Assembly: GCF_030272615.1 (NCBI RefSeq)
Contig: NC_081411.1
Location: 153,875,971 to 153,939,970 of the forward strand
Length of the DNA: 64,000 bases
Source of the DNA: Cryptomeria japonica
Taxonomy: Eukaryota; Streptophyta; Pinopsida; Cupressales; Cupressaceae
Direction of reading: 5' to 3'
The stretch's first letter is position 1; every line of letters begins with the position of its first letter. Made by a program: the position numbers and the translations under genes. Positions 10,793-22,704 of the stretch are shown here, one piece after another. Under the pieces are notes generated by a model. It was not told the origin of the DNA, ran no database searches, and was given only the letters and a program-made list of their open reading frames with translations.

Positions 10793-12644
10793 TGTTGTGG
10801 AATTAATTAATAGGAAAAATGGTAATAGAGGTTGTAGTCACATAAATCTGTCCACTTAATTAAATGAATACTTAGTATTTATTTGATTATTTAACCATCA
10901 ATTAATGAATTAATTAAATTAATATTTAATTAATTCATCTTAACCCTCTTCTCCTATTAATTAAATAAATTATTCAATTTATTTGATTTAATTCACTTAA
11001 CCAAATTCAGACCATTAATTAAATAAATAAATCATATTTGTTTAATTAAATCTTCTCTCACATTTAAATAAATTAATATTTATTTAAATCCCCCAAAATC
11101 CCACCTCTCACATTTAAATAAATTAACATTTATTTAAATCACCTTTATCCTCTACCCACTTGCATTTTCCTACAAATGCAAGTTGCACAATTATTTTAAA
11201 TAAATAATTCATTTAAATCACCTTTATCCTCCACCCACTTGTATTTTCCTACAAAAGCAAGTTGCACAACTATTTTAAATAAATTATTTATTTAAAATCC
11301 TATTTATCCTCACCCACTTGAAACCTTTAATGGTTTCCCTTAAAGTATTCAAACTTGATGGCTTTAAAGTCTTCAAACTTGATGGCTTCCTTCTATAGTC
11401 TTCTTAAGACTTTAATGGTTTTCCTTAAAGTCTTCAAGCCTTTAATGGTTTCCCTCAAAGTCTTCAAGCATTTTAATGCTTTATCTTCATTTTTCTCATT
11501 TAAATAAATTAATATTTATTTGAATATTTATCCAAATGCAAATTACACCATTTAATTGAAATAAATGATTTTATTTTAATTGAAAATACCAAAATTTCTC
11601 CCACTTGCATTTTCCTACAAAATCCACTTGCATGCCTAAACCCCTTCTAGAATTTTCTAATCACTTCTAAATAACCTAACCCCTTCTCTAAACTTTGTCA
11701 CATTCCTAAGCAAAAGGGAAGTCACTTCTCAAACCCTCAAAGTCTTTGATAACCATTAAAGGCTTTCAACCTTCAACCACTAAATGGCTCAAAGTCTTTG
11801 ATAACCATTGAAGGCTTTCAACCTTCAACCACTTAATCCCCAAAGTCTCCAATAACCATTAATGGTTACCTCAAACCCTCCCACATGGTTAAAACATTTA
11901 TTTTGACTCAACCTCTACCCAACCCAAAGGTCTCATCAGGCCATTAATGCTTTGACCATGATTATCTCTTAAACATTTGCACAAAGGTTTATCCTTGGAT
12001 TAACTCTTAATCCAGTGGGTAATCTTAATTTGGACTTGACCCTTAGCCTCTAGATAACCATGAGGTCTTCTCAGGCCTTTAATGCCTCCAGCCTCTTCTC
12101 TCAACCCAATCCTATGTTGACACTTGTCACCATTTTATTGGTGCCAATTGTGCACATGGATCCCCAACTTTCAAACTTGGCCCTTGATTAAACCATTCAA
12201 TCTTAACCCTTCATTTCCCCATTTCTTCTATAAATAGAACCCTTCTCCTCAAGCAAAAAAAGAGAAGCATTAGAGTATTGTTGTTATACTGGCATTAGCA
12301 TAGAGCTTTCTCATAGCATCACTATCTACACTTGCATAGCATTTGCTTATCATATTCAACTATCTTGAATCTCCATATGGCATCCATGGCTAGTGCTAAA
12401 AGCCGAGAGCTACACTCATTTGGGACTTGGAGAGGAGAGGAACAAGGGAGGAGCAACTATGAGCATCTTGATTAGCTATTTTATTCTATGTTTATATGCT
12501 TTCTATTTCATGCTTAATATCTCTCTTGATATGCCTGTTTAGGATAATCTTTTGTTGCTAACACTAACGTTTGTTTCTTGTGCTCTTGTGTGTGTTGCCA
12601 TCAAATAGATTTTCTAATCCTTTTTGCAGAGCATCAGAGGTTAA
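10793..12644 (+). mobile_element. LTR-like sequence with AT palindromes, possible solo LTR
   Basis: It begins TGTTGTGG and may end GCATCA near 12644, with flanks GAGGG and GAGGT (4 of 5 match). About 10800-11580 is built of repeated AT-rich palindromes of the ATTAAATAAAT/ATTTATTTAAT kind. 11320-11480 is a short tandem array around AAAGTCTTCAAGCCTTTAATGG. TATAAATAG at 12229-12237 fits an LTR promoter. A diverged copy lies in inverted orientation at about 26270-27200, aligning best over the segment corresponding to 11700-12240. No internal coding region is attached. Confidence 0.5.
12229..12237 (+). promoter_or_regulatory. TATA box of the LTR-like element
   Basis: TATAAATAG about 400 bases before the presumed LTR end. 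The related inverted copy has the same word at about 26270. Confidence 0.5.
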
Positions 12645-12859
12645 TTAGCATAAATTAATTACTTAAGTGGGTATTAATTAATGAACTTAGTTGGAGGGTT
12701 TCTGGGATAAGGCTAGGCATAATGTTTTTTGTTTGATTGGTAATTTTTGAGTTTATATTATTAATTTAAAATAGTAAAACATACATAATATCATATCAAA
12801 ATGAGGGATTAACCCCTCTACAGTGCAGGAAGAAAACCACTAAACCACTAAACTGCTAA

Positions 12860-14165
12860 CCACCCAAACCCCCATCTACAAAACCACTAAAACAACTATC
12901 ATCTAATTTTAATAATATTTACCTATAGACCATACCTTGCCATCTCTAAAATGTGGCTTGTTACCACCATTACAAAGCATCAGTGTAACAAATACAAAAA
13001 ACAGACCCAACCACTACCCAATTACCAAAAGAAAACTAAACAAACTGCAATTTTTTATTCTTCTTGCCTGGGCCATTGACCTAATAGTCTTCATAAGAAA
13101 TTTTTTTCTTATGCTCTGCTCCCTTCTTTTTAGCCTCCCTTGCTAGTCGTCACAGTCCCTTACCCACCACCGCTCATGCCATGATGGATGTCAACCCACA
13201 TAAGGAGTGATCCAGGCAACATGCTTTCGCCACCCAAACCACCCTTCCCTCAACCCAAAAACCAACCCTCGGGCCACAACCATGAAAATGATGTTAGTGT
13301 TCATTCTATAACAAAACTCTGATTGCAGGTAATCCTTGCCAAGCAGCAACTCCATAATCTGCAAGAAGGCTGGATCATCGTACTTAAATATCCCCCCAAG
13401 CCAATTCTCTGAGATCTTTGCCAAAAAAGGCAAGTTGTTGTTTGATAGAATGAAGCAAGAAGTCCACTTCCATACCACCTAGTTGTAGCACTCCCAAACA
13501 CCCTCCTATCACAATCTCACAAGATTCCTTGACACACCAACACTTGGATAATACAAAAAAATGTCCACCCACCCTTGCCTTTAAAAAACACCACCTCACC
13601 CCCTATCTATTCCATAATAAATGATCATTGAAGCTCGCAAGTTTGGCAGCGTACAAGTCACCCCTCGACCAACTCAACTTCTCAATAGTCCTCCTACACA
13701 CCATCCCCACCCACTTCATGCAATGATATGGCCATTTTGGAAATTGCATCAGCCACCTCATTGCCTTCTCTCAATACATGAGAGATTTTAAAGGAATTAA
13801 ATGTACTAATTCCTTCTTTATTAATTGAATAAATTTATTATTTTTTCATGATACCACCTTGCCTTTACTAATGGTGTTTACAATTATTTGCCCCTCCAAA
13901 TGTAAACATGAAATTGATAGACATTGTGCCATCCTCACTCCCCACAAAGTTACCTACACCTCAACTTCATTGTCCATACCATCCACCAGTCTCCTAGCCC
14001 CAATAGCCAGAATATTCCTATTCCAATACCGAGCAACAAAACCAGCCCCTGACAGCTCTGGATTGCCTTTTGACACTCCATCGAAATTCACCTTCATCCA
14101 ACCATTCTCTAGCTTCTGCTGAACAACTCCTTCCCTTGTATCCCCTTTTCCCAAATTCGAATTTG
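12860..14165 (-). pseudogene. LINE 3' remnant with RNase H domain
   Basis: The minus strand at 13954-14154 reads a plant LINE-type RNase H start (WMKVNFDGVSKGNPELSGAG) with the first catalytic Asp in NFDG. It continues, with TAG stops and a frameshift, to about 13700, where SHVLREGNEVADAISKMA contains the last catalytic Asp of the fold. The 13190-13600 segment further downstream has long minus-strand frames without a known motif and probably belongs to the element's 3' end. In LINEs this domain follows the reverse transcriptase and degrades RNA in RNA:DNA hybrids. No reverse transcriptase precedes it, so the copy is truncated at its 5' side. Confidence 0.68.
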
Positions 14166-14189
14166 GATCCGTTCGAGAGAGTCCATTAA

Positions 14190-17100
14190 CTAGCTGATAA
14201 GGTTAGCATAATTAAACAAATATAAATTTATTTAATTAAAAAGTGAGGGATAAAGTTGAAGGTTAAATTAAATAAATAATAAATATTTATTTAATTAGCT
14301 AGAGTGGGATAAGGTCAATTGTGGTCAGGTATGGACAAATTTAAGTGTCTAATGTATATTTCTCCTCTTTCATATAGCATCATGAATTGATGTTATGTCA
14401 AAGAAGAACAAAATATAGTAGATAGAAAAGGATAACCTGACTAGTACCATGATAACCCAATCACTGGTAGGATGGGGAAGGATGATGAGGAGGTAGTGGT
14501 GGTATGCCCCCTCGAAAGGATAGGCGGGTTCCAAGAACATGGGTGTGCTCTCAAAATGGATAGGAGGACTATAAGATAAAATATGAAAGGCAAATGGTAG
14601 GGATAATGAAGGGATGGATAAGAGGAACAATGGAGGAGAATCATGCTATAGTGATATAAGCAACCTAGATTTGATATTGTACTTGAGATTATGCACCAAG
14701 GTATGAGGAACTAGGATGACAATGTGTCAAATATGTGATCAAAAAGGTCAAGTGCAAACATATGCCTTATGGCACCATGATATGGAAGACTATGATAGCT
14801 TTGTGGAAATAGGATGCAAGACCATGATAAATGAAACCAATAATAACACACACAAGAAATAAGCAAGCATGCACAACAAACCAAAATTTTGGCCCTAGTC
14901 AAGTTGAAAAGCAATTGATTGATGATGAAGAGGATAGCAATGTTAATGATAAGAACAATTCATATCCAAAGGATTGGAAAGGATACATCCCTATGATGAC
15001 TAATGGATTGAAGTTGATGAATAGATTATCAGTTGATTTGGATCAAGATTTATGGAATGATTAAGGATGATGAGCTAGATTGCAAGAGCGGACTGCAAGG
15101 ATTAGAGTTGATTGAACTTAGATGGATTGATTTGGGATTTTCTAGATGGGAAGAGGATAAATGGATTGGATATGATAGGAGGAGGACAAATGATGGGTTT
15201 GCATGGAGGATATTGTAACAAGCTAATCCTATAGCAAGATAATAAATGAAAACTAACATATCAAATCTTACAGATGACAAATCATAGAGATTTTTTTTTT
15301 ATTCTAAAGAAGTAAATTAAACTTAACTTTTCAATAAGCATGTCATACCAACTCTTAACCAATAATTATTAAATATGTATATAAACAAATCATAGTTCTA
15401 AATCCATCTTTGTACAACATTTAAATAAAATGCAAGAGGATTTTAGGGTCTACTATAATCGGATTCCATTATGAATCTTTATGAACCAATGTAAGCTAAC
15501 CATAGGGGAAGTATCATTGAGGAACTATACCTCCAACCACAGACCTGGTGGTCTTCCACACATCTTTCTACTGGAAGTGACCCTACCCTTCACAAGGGTA
15601 AAATAGATGTTAGGTCTAATGCAATTTGAACCCGCTATTTTAACCTTATACAACTCTAGTCAGTCACACACTATAGGTACTCCTAACTAGCATGACCTTT
15701 GACTAGGTAATTTGTCGAGATCATGTAAACTAACATATGCATGTAAGGCAAGTCGCTACCTTGGAAAAAGGTTTTCATAGTTGCAAGCACGAATGAACGT
15801 GCAATCAATGTTCACCACCCTTCTTGGCTAGAACATCAATTCTTGGGTTCTATCATCCTAACATAGTCTAGAATGTTTCTTATGATAGCTACAAGTTGTC
15901 ATAGGACATGGAGGGCATACTTGCCTATGCGCTTAATATTTACACTATTGTTGAATCTTATATTGTGACACGAAACATGGACAACTACCATTCTTGACAA
16001 GTTTAAAATGTTATTTTTAGAATTTCAATAGTCTCATGGAAACTCATAGGTGCCATGCACGTATACATGTATGGGAAACCTTGCCCCTACATGCATTCAT
16101 GCTTGTACCAGTTGCTCAAGAGATACTATAAAGTGATATTTCATCGTGATTAACTATCTTTAACAACATTAGGGTTATTTAACCCAAAATATTTTCACTT
16201 CTTATTCAAGCCACTACATACAAGAATTCAAATATAGAGGTTCAAGTCCTCTCAATAGTAATGTTTGGACTTAGTTTAACAACACAAAGTTTGTATGATT
16301 ATTAGATCAAACATTCATCTTCAGATGACCCAGGCACAGTTACAGGACCCAAGAGTTTTCTTAAATTGACAAGTATTGAATTCAACAAAAGTTATATTCT
16401 TCTTCCAACTTTCCATTCTAGTTATAAATAAGGAGAAATTTCCAACAGAATACTAAACTATTTTAGGGTACCCATGGCCCCTTCCATAGACTTAATTAAT
16501 AGTAGAAGTTGGGTCAAACAATTCATGAGTGGCAGAATTCTGAGATCTCCTATCATATTTCCTTCTCAATCAAGATGAGAATAAACATTGATTACTTGAC
16601 AAAGGTTAACTTGAATGCATAACCAACTAGGTTCTTCACAAGATTGTAATTTATGTTGATATCTTTTCTATGGAACACAAGAATTGAATGCAAGAGAGGT
16701 ACTATTGACCTCTTGATTATTAATGATGTAAAATTAAGAAAACATCATTCCATTCTAACCGAATGAATATAACTCAACTAAAATCCTTAATATCATTGTG
16801 AATGTAAACAACAAATACACTCATGTGAATACCATTCTTTCTCTCAGAACTCAATTGCTTTCAAATAGAGAGGTCTAAATTACTTGCATGTATATCACAA
16901 TTATTGTAGTTACTTAAGCTTCACCTTTGTTGATTCCATGGCCAACACAAAAAGTTCCAATCTTTCTATCTTCCTAAATACCATATATTTCCAGAAGATT
17001 ATGCTTATCATGTCATTTTTCTCTTTAGCTTATGTGAGAAAGAAGAGTTGGTTATTCTTTTTGTTTTCCAAAAACTCATTTTCCTTAAATGAATACAGAG

Positions 17101-18330
17101 CTAAAAAAGCACTTGTCCTTCAATTTCTTATTTCAAAATCCGTTATCTGAAATTCTATTTTTTTTAGAGAATTTCATTCCATTCCACCCACGTTAGTTGG
17201 GTTGGGATATAATTTCCCCATGAAATGGACAAGTGGTGGTCTGATTAAAATGCAAGGCGCCATGAAAAGTATGAGAAATTCATACTACTAGCGCTTACAT
17301 CTAATTGAGGTGCAATGGATAACATCGATAGTAATTTATATAATTATAAATATAAGAAATATCTAGCAATTATTTTATTCTTATTATTTCATTTGTTTTA
17401 AAATTTATCTAATTTATTGAAAGTTTATTTATTGGTAGTTTACATACTTTGTCACTCATTTGTAATAAATTTAGAAGAACACTAAGATTGACAATTGACA
17501 TTAGAAGTGGTTAGAAAATAGCCTAGTTTTTAAAAAACTCAATATATTTCTCAACATTTTTTTCCTTTTGAAACTATGCTAGAACATTTGATTACAATTA
17601 AAAAATAAATAAATATCCAAACATAGACAAGCCACTTGAGTTGTATGCAAAGTGTGGAAGCATACTCGAGGCATATGAGTTGCATTCAGCAAGCCACATA
17701 GTGGAAAGGAGAACAATTCAATTTTCCAAGATCTTTTCTAACTTTGGATTCATTTTCTATGCTTGAGATTAGAGCCTATAATGATAGCCATGACATTATG
17801 GGCATAATTACCAGGCTCAAAAAATTGATTTATTTAAGGGGTCAAAGAAATTTTGAAATACAAAATCTTCAAAAAGGTTGAGAATAATTTATACATTGAT
17901 TGAAAAATACAGAGTAAATCAAAAAATTCCATCCACATTCAAGTCAGAACAGTAACAACTGAAATAGATATGGTAACTACATTTATTTAATTACTTAGTC
18001 ATATCAAAGTTTGCTATTGCACTATAATTTATTCCTATATTAAAGGCAATTGGTCCTTATGAAATGCCCTTATTGTTTTCTCTGGCATTCAACATGTTAG
18101 GCTCTATCTATCATGGTTAACTTTATTGAATGTGGCAGCTTCAGGATTTTGCAAACATTTGAAGGATGATGAAATGATCTTGAGCACTCTAAATGATTCA
18201 TTTATAATTAAAACTTTAAAAAAAATTGAGGTTCTAGTTTAATATTCAGAGGCCTAAATGATTGATTTTTTTGTTTTAAATTCTTTTAGAGATGTGGTTT
18301 GTTTTTATCTTTGTTTGCAATTTAATCCAT
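14190..18330. other. No gene recognised; decayed repeats
   Basis: At 14200-14310 an AT palindrome segment like those in the LTRs is present, probably an LTR fragment. The rest is AT-rich. Short open frames near 14370-15280 and 16884-17150 have no motif and are not supported by composition. I see no clear terminal repeats. Confidence 0.45.
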
Positions 18331-18490
18331 TCAAGAATTGAACCTATTTTCTAACTGACCAACACAGTTTTGCTAAAATACAAATGGGATTTGGTAGAAT
18401 GCATAGAACTTCAGGAATTGAACCTATTTTCTAATTGACCAATGCAGTTGCTAAAATGCAAATGGGATTGGTAGAATGGATAGAACTTCA
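18331..18490. repeat. 80-bp tandem duplication
   Basis: Two adjacent units sharing GAATTGAACCTATTTTCTAA and GCTAAAATNCAAATGGGAT, starting at 18331 and 18411, with a few substitutions and small gaps. Confidence 0.8.
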
Positions 18491-18647
18491 TTTAAGTTGG
18501 TGCACTAAGATTTGAAGAGTTCATACATGTTATTGAATTGGTAATGGAAAGAAGTGGGAAGAAAAAGAGACTCTTGTTCTTCTCTTTAGGAGTAAATGTT
18601 ATAATATTTTTTTGATTGCCACCAAATGTAATGCACTAAATTAAATT

Positions 18648-18649
<2 letters not shown>

Positions 18650-18682
<33 letters not shown>

Positions 18683-18975
18683 TATAACACACATATAGAG
18701 AGAGAGACACACACACATATACATGTGTATGTATATATACATATACATATATATATACATACATACATACATACATACATACATACATGTTTGTGTGTGA
18801 GTGTGAGTCTCTGTGTGTGTGTGTACATATACATATACATATACATATACATACACACATGCACACACATATATATGCATATATACATACATACATACAT
18901 ACATATATACATACATACATACATATACATATGTACACATATATACACATATACACATATATACACATATATCAT
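18650..18975. repeat. Compound microsatellite
   Basis: A poly-T run is followed by TG, then GA, then long ATAC/CATA and ATATAC tracts. Open frames on both strands through it (Tyr, Ile, His, Thr, Met, Val, Cys) are artefacts of the repeat. Confidence 0.95.
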
Positions 18976-19307
18976 TCTAGAGGTGTCTAGAAGAATTGAG
19001 GAAAATAAGCACCTCTAAAAAGATAGCTCTCGGAGTAATTTATATATATATGTATGCCAGTTCTTACTTTAGTTGTTTAAACTATAGAATAGGGCACTTG
19101 ATCTATCAATAAAATGTGGTACTACTTGATTAACATCATATAAGATGTAAACCATCATTATGTGCTGCAACTAAAACAATAAGAAATAAGGGGGAAAAAA
19201 GGGTAAAATAAGGTGAAATTATTTATATTTTATCATTACGAAATGTATGAAAAGGTAAAAAATCACTATGAATAATAATAAAAACATCATTGTAAACAAT
19301 ATAATTT

Positions 19308-19645
<338 letters not shown>

Positions 19646-19693
19646 GTAAATATGCATGTAATGATGTGTTGGTAGAACCATTAAAATCATCAT

Positions 19694-19980
19694 GCAGCAA
19701 CTCCTCAAAAGTAATTATATTATCATGTAATACATAATATAATAAGTCATAAATAGACACAAATATAAGATAATGTAATATCATCATAATACATATTATT
19801 ATATAATATATCACGAAAAAAAATCACTACGAATAACACATGCAACAACTCCTCAAAAGTAATTGCATTATCATATAATACATAATATAATAAGTCATAA
19901 ATTGGCACAAATATAAGTTATTGTGGTATCATCATAATACATTTTATTATATAATATATCACAAAGAGAAATTTTAAAAA
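19694..19980. repeat. 148-bp tandem repeat, two units
   Basis: CAACTCCTCAAAAGTAATT occurs at 19698 and 19846, and the similarity continues through AATATAATAAGTCATAAAT to TATATAATATATCAC in both units. A fragment of the same unit appears near 19250-19290. Confidence 0.8.
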
Positions 19981-20208
19981 TATTAATAACTAAAATTAAA
20001 ATATATAATATCATAAAACAAATTTCCACAAATATATAAGCTATGTGTATACCTTTCACCATAAAAAAAAAATACATGGGTGTTGATCTTAGTTTAAAAT
20101 ACTTTATCCACTCTTTAAATCAAATACCCTATGCATACTATAAAGAAAAAACTAAGATTTTAAAAGATGGCATCTTTAAGAGTTTTCATAATTCTATTTG
20201 TTAAAATA

Positions 20209-20237
20209 CTAGCAGTTGCAGGGAGAGTGCCTGCAAC
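20209..20237 (-). terminator. Helitron 3' hairpin and CTAG end
   Basis: Stem GTTGCAGG (20215-20222) pairs with CCTGCAAC (20230-20237) around a 7-base loop, followed on the minus strand by TG and CTAG. In Helitrons this structure marks the end of rolling-circle transfer. Confidence 0.62.
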
Positions 20238-20704
20238 AAGAGGCCGATAGGTGTGATTGTAAAGGCATTATAGAGAAAGAAGCAGATAAACAAAAATATG
20301 CAAGGAATGAAAGTTATAGAAAAGTGCACTGACTTTGTAGAAGCATCATAAAGAAACAAAGCAATTAAAGCAATAGAAAAGAGTAATCTTTATAGATATG
20401 TAAATATGTAACTGTACATAACCCAACCAATGTTTATAGTTGTTCCCAAAATATAATGTGAACCACCCACCATCCCCCATGTTGTATAGTATGAAAGAGC
20501 AAAATAAAGTAGTTATTACAAATGGTTTCTATTTTAGACTATATAAAACAAAACCAATATTATTTGTTGGACCCAGAAAACCTACGTTATCCACCCTCCA
20601 ACCCCCATGCTGGTGTTGCCAGCATGTTATACATCCATTTGATGTATATATTTGCGAAGTACAGAATTGATGTTATGTTAAATCTTGGTAAAAAAAATTG
20701 AATC

Positions 20705-21055
20705 AGAGTATTGAGTAGTCGCTAATGTTGTATTGTTTTGTATGTCTTTTTGGGTTTTGTTGAGTGATTTTAAGCATCCATCGCGTACCTGTGAGAAATA
20801 ACATTCTATTAGGAAATTCTAAGTGCATGATAAAACTTGCAGATTGAAAAGAATACGAAAGGAAGGTACTTACAATAGTTGTTGATGTTGTATTGTTTTG
20901 TATGTCTTTGCTTGGTTTTGTAGGTTGATTTTGGCTAGCATTGCGTACATGTGAGAAATAACATTCTATTACAAAATTCTAAGCGCATTAAATTATTGAA
21001 AGTGATAAAAGTTGCAGATTGAAAAGAATAGGAAAGGATGGTACTTACAATTATT
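20705..21055. repeat. Tandem duplication of about 165-175 bp inside the Helitron
   Basis: Both units contain TGTTGTATTGTTTTGTATGT, GTGAGAAATAACATTCTATTA and TTGCAGATTGAAAAGAATA in the same order, with moderate divergence. Confidence 0.8.
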
Positions 21056-21182
21056 AAAAGTATGGTGGATGATTTGTTTGGTAAATATTTGTGGTGGTTG
21101 TGAAATCTGCAAACAAGACGGACAGTACAAACAAAAGTTAGCGTCATTGGACGCAAAGGTTACAGAGATTGGGATACCCTTG

Positions 21183-21500
21183 CACTACTAGTACATTCAT
21201 GGCTAATTTTCGATGGCCTATCATCGGAAGTCCGACTACTTTTCGTCGAACTGCCGACAAATGTAGCCATCAAAAACTCATCGTCGGACTTCCTGATAAT
21301 GCCATTGAACGTCGAAATTCCGACCACTCCATGAACTCTTCCGACGGCGGCAATGATCGCTCCTCCGGCCAAAAATGTCATCGGAGGACCATCGAAATGC
21401 CGACGCTCCCCCACTACCATGCATCGACGACCGTCCAACAAGGAAGTGTCATCGGACATACAGCATCCTCGTCGGTTATTTTTGTAGTTGTCGTCGGAAT
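21183..21500 (+). promoter_or_regulatory. CACTA subterminal repeat region
   Basis: A GC-richer block with repeated CATCGGAAGTCCGAC, CGTCGGACTTCC, CGTCGAAATTCCGACC and CGTCGGAATTCC words in both orientations. An open frame over it (21169-21630) probably has no coding meaning, although it runs into the DRM arm. Confidence 0.55.
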
Positions 21501-21523
21501 TCCTATGGAATCAAAAACTTTGC

Positions 21524-22679
21524 AGAAGCAAAAGATAGAAGCTGAAGAGTCATGTGCAAGTAAATTTCGTAAAAGAAAGCAAGCAGGCATTATCTTGAAT
21601 GACATGGAAACAAGCTCATCAGCTTCCTAGAAGAGAGAAATTGGAGAAAAGTAGAGGAAAGTGTTAAAGGGTGATAAATACACAGAGAGTATGCAATACA
21701 AACAACAATGTCTAGAGTGTGTGATGTGGTCTCTAATTTATGTTCGGAGGGACTAATTGGTTTTGGAGTTCCGGGGAAACCTATTGGGCCACGCTTGGAG
21801 GAAATCAATGTGTTCATGCAAGGGCCACCTTTTTTCTATTATGAGAATGATGCCTTTGCACCGAAGGATATTTGGAAGACAATATCCAAAAATTTCTATG
21901 GTGTGGAACCAGAGTTGGTGGAATCGAAGTACTTTTCAGCTTCCAGAAGACCAAGTGGTTATGTACACAATCTCCCAATAGAAGGGCAATTTCAAGCATT
22001 ACCCCTCCCCCCCATGACTATTCAGGAAGCACTTCCTCAGACAGAGGACTATTAGCCTCCATGGGATCAAAGAAAAAAATTGAATTACATAGACTCTAGA
22101 CGATGTGGTAGTGTCCTTCATGAAGAACTCTGTACTATAATTGAAAATTCATGAGGGAAACTGCAAGATAGTGAACATAAATACATTCTTGAAAAGTGTG
22201 AAGAATGGAACTTGGTTTGGGTGGGGCCAGGTCAGGTGGCTCCTCTATAGGTTGACGAGATAGAAATTATATTAGGATTTGAAAAAGATCACACTCGTGG
22301 AACTTCTTGTGTGATTGATCGATTGCACTGTTTGGGTAATGCATTCCAAATAGATACACTTGCATACCATTTATCTATCTTGAAAGCATTTTATCTGGAT
22401 GGCATTAAAGTTCTTTCTTTATTTTCTTGTATTGATGGAGCAGAGGTTGCTTTGCATCGACTTGTGATACATTTAAGTTGTGTTGTATCTGTGGAAATAT
22501 GTGAAAAGAACAGGCTTGTCCTTAATAGTTGGTGGACAAAAACCCAAAAGACAAGTAGGTTGATTCAGAGGGAAGATGTCCAAGATTTGAATATAGAAGT
22601 ACCAGAGGACTTAGTAGACAATGATTTCAATGACCTACAAAGATCTCAATAGATGTCTTTAGGTATCAGTGGATGAAAT
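21524..22679 (+). pseudogene. DRM-type DNA methyltransferase fragment, left arm of the inverted repeat
   Basis: Translation in shifting frames matches the catalytic half of plant DRM de novo cytosine methyltransferases, which act in RNA-directed DNA methylation. Landmarks in order: FFYYENDAFAPKDIWKTISK, SKYFSASRRPSGYVHNLPIE, EEWNLVWVGPGQVAPL, KDHTRG, LGNAFQIDTLAYHLSILKAF, VLSLFSCIDGAEVALHRL. This is the rearranged motif order of DRM, with the SAM-binding motif I late. Motif I reads F-S-C-I-D-G instead of the usual F-S/T-G-I-G-G. The copy stops before the Pro-Cys catalytic motif. A one-base deletion near 21710 and several stops (one TAG in place of the first Trp of WPPW) break it. The left edge TTTGCAG/AAGC looks like a splice acceptor. 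No intron is visible across the arm. Confidence 0.88.
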
Positions 22680-22704
22680 AGGTAAACAACATGTGTCAAG
22701 TGGC

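Larger units (their letters stand above)
20209..21168 (-). mobile_element. Non-autonomous Helitron
   Basis: On the minus strand the element would start TCTCTGTAACC at 21168 after an A and end in CTAG at 20212-20209 before a T. That is the A-T insertion rule of Helitrons. Two bases before CTAG is a perfect 8-bp stem hairpin (GTTGCAGG/CCTGCAAC, 7-base loop), the expected terminator. The 960-bp body has no coding capacity. It contains a tandem duplication of about 165 bp (roughly 20705-20878 and 20879-21055). Its 3' part resembles 39150-39370 near the Helitron RPA gene, which supports a family link. Confidence 0.6.

Noticed and set aside
16225-16260. GAGGTTCAAGTCCTCT, resembling a tRNA T-arm
   Set aside because: No acceptor stem, D-arm or anticodon arm can be built upstream. 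It is probably chance similarity.
21169-21630. 153-residue frame running into the DRM left arm
   Set aside because: Its first 110 residues come from CACTA subterminal repeats; only the end overlaps DRM sequence. Not a credible fusion gene without transcript evidence.
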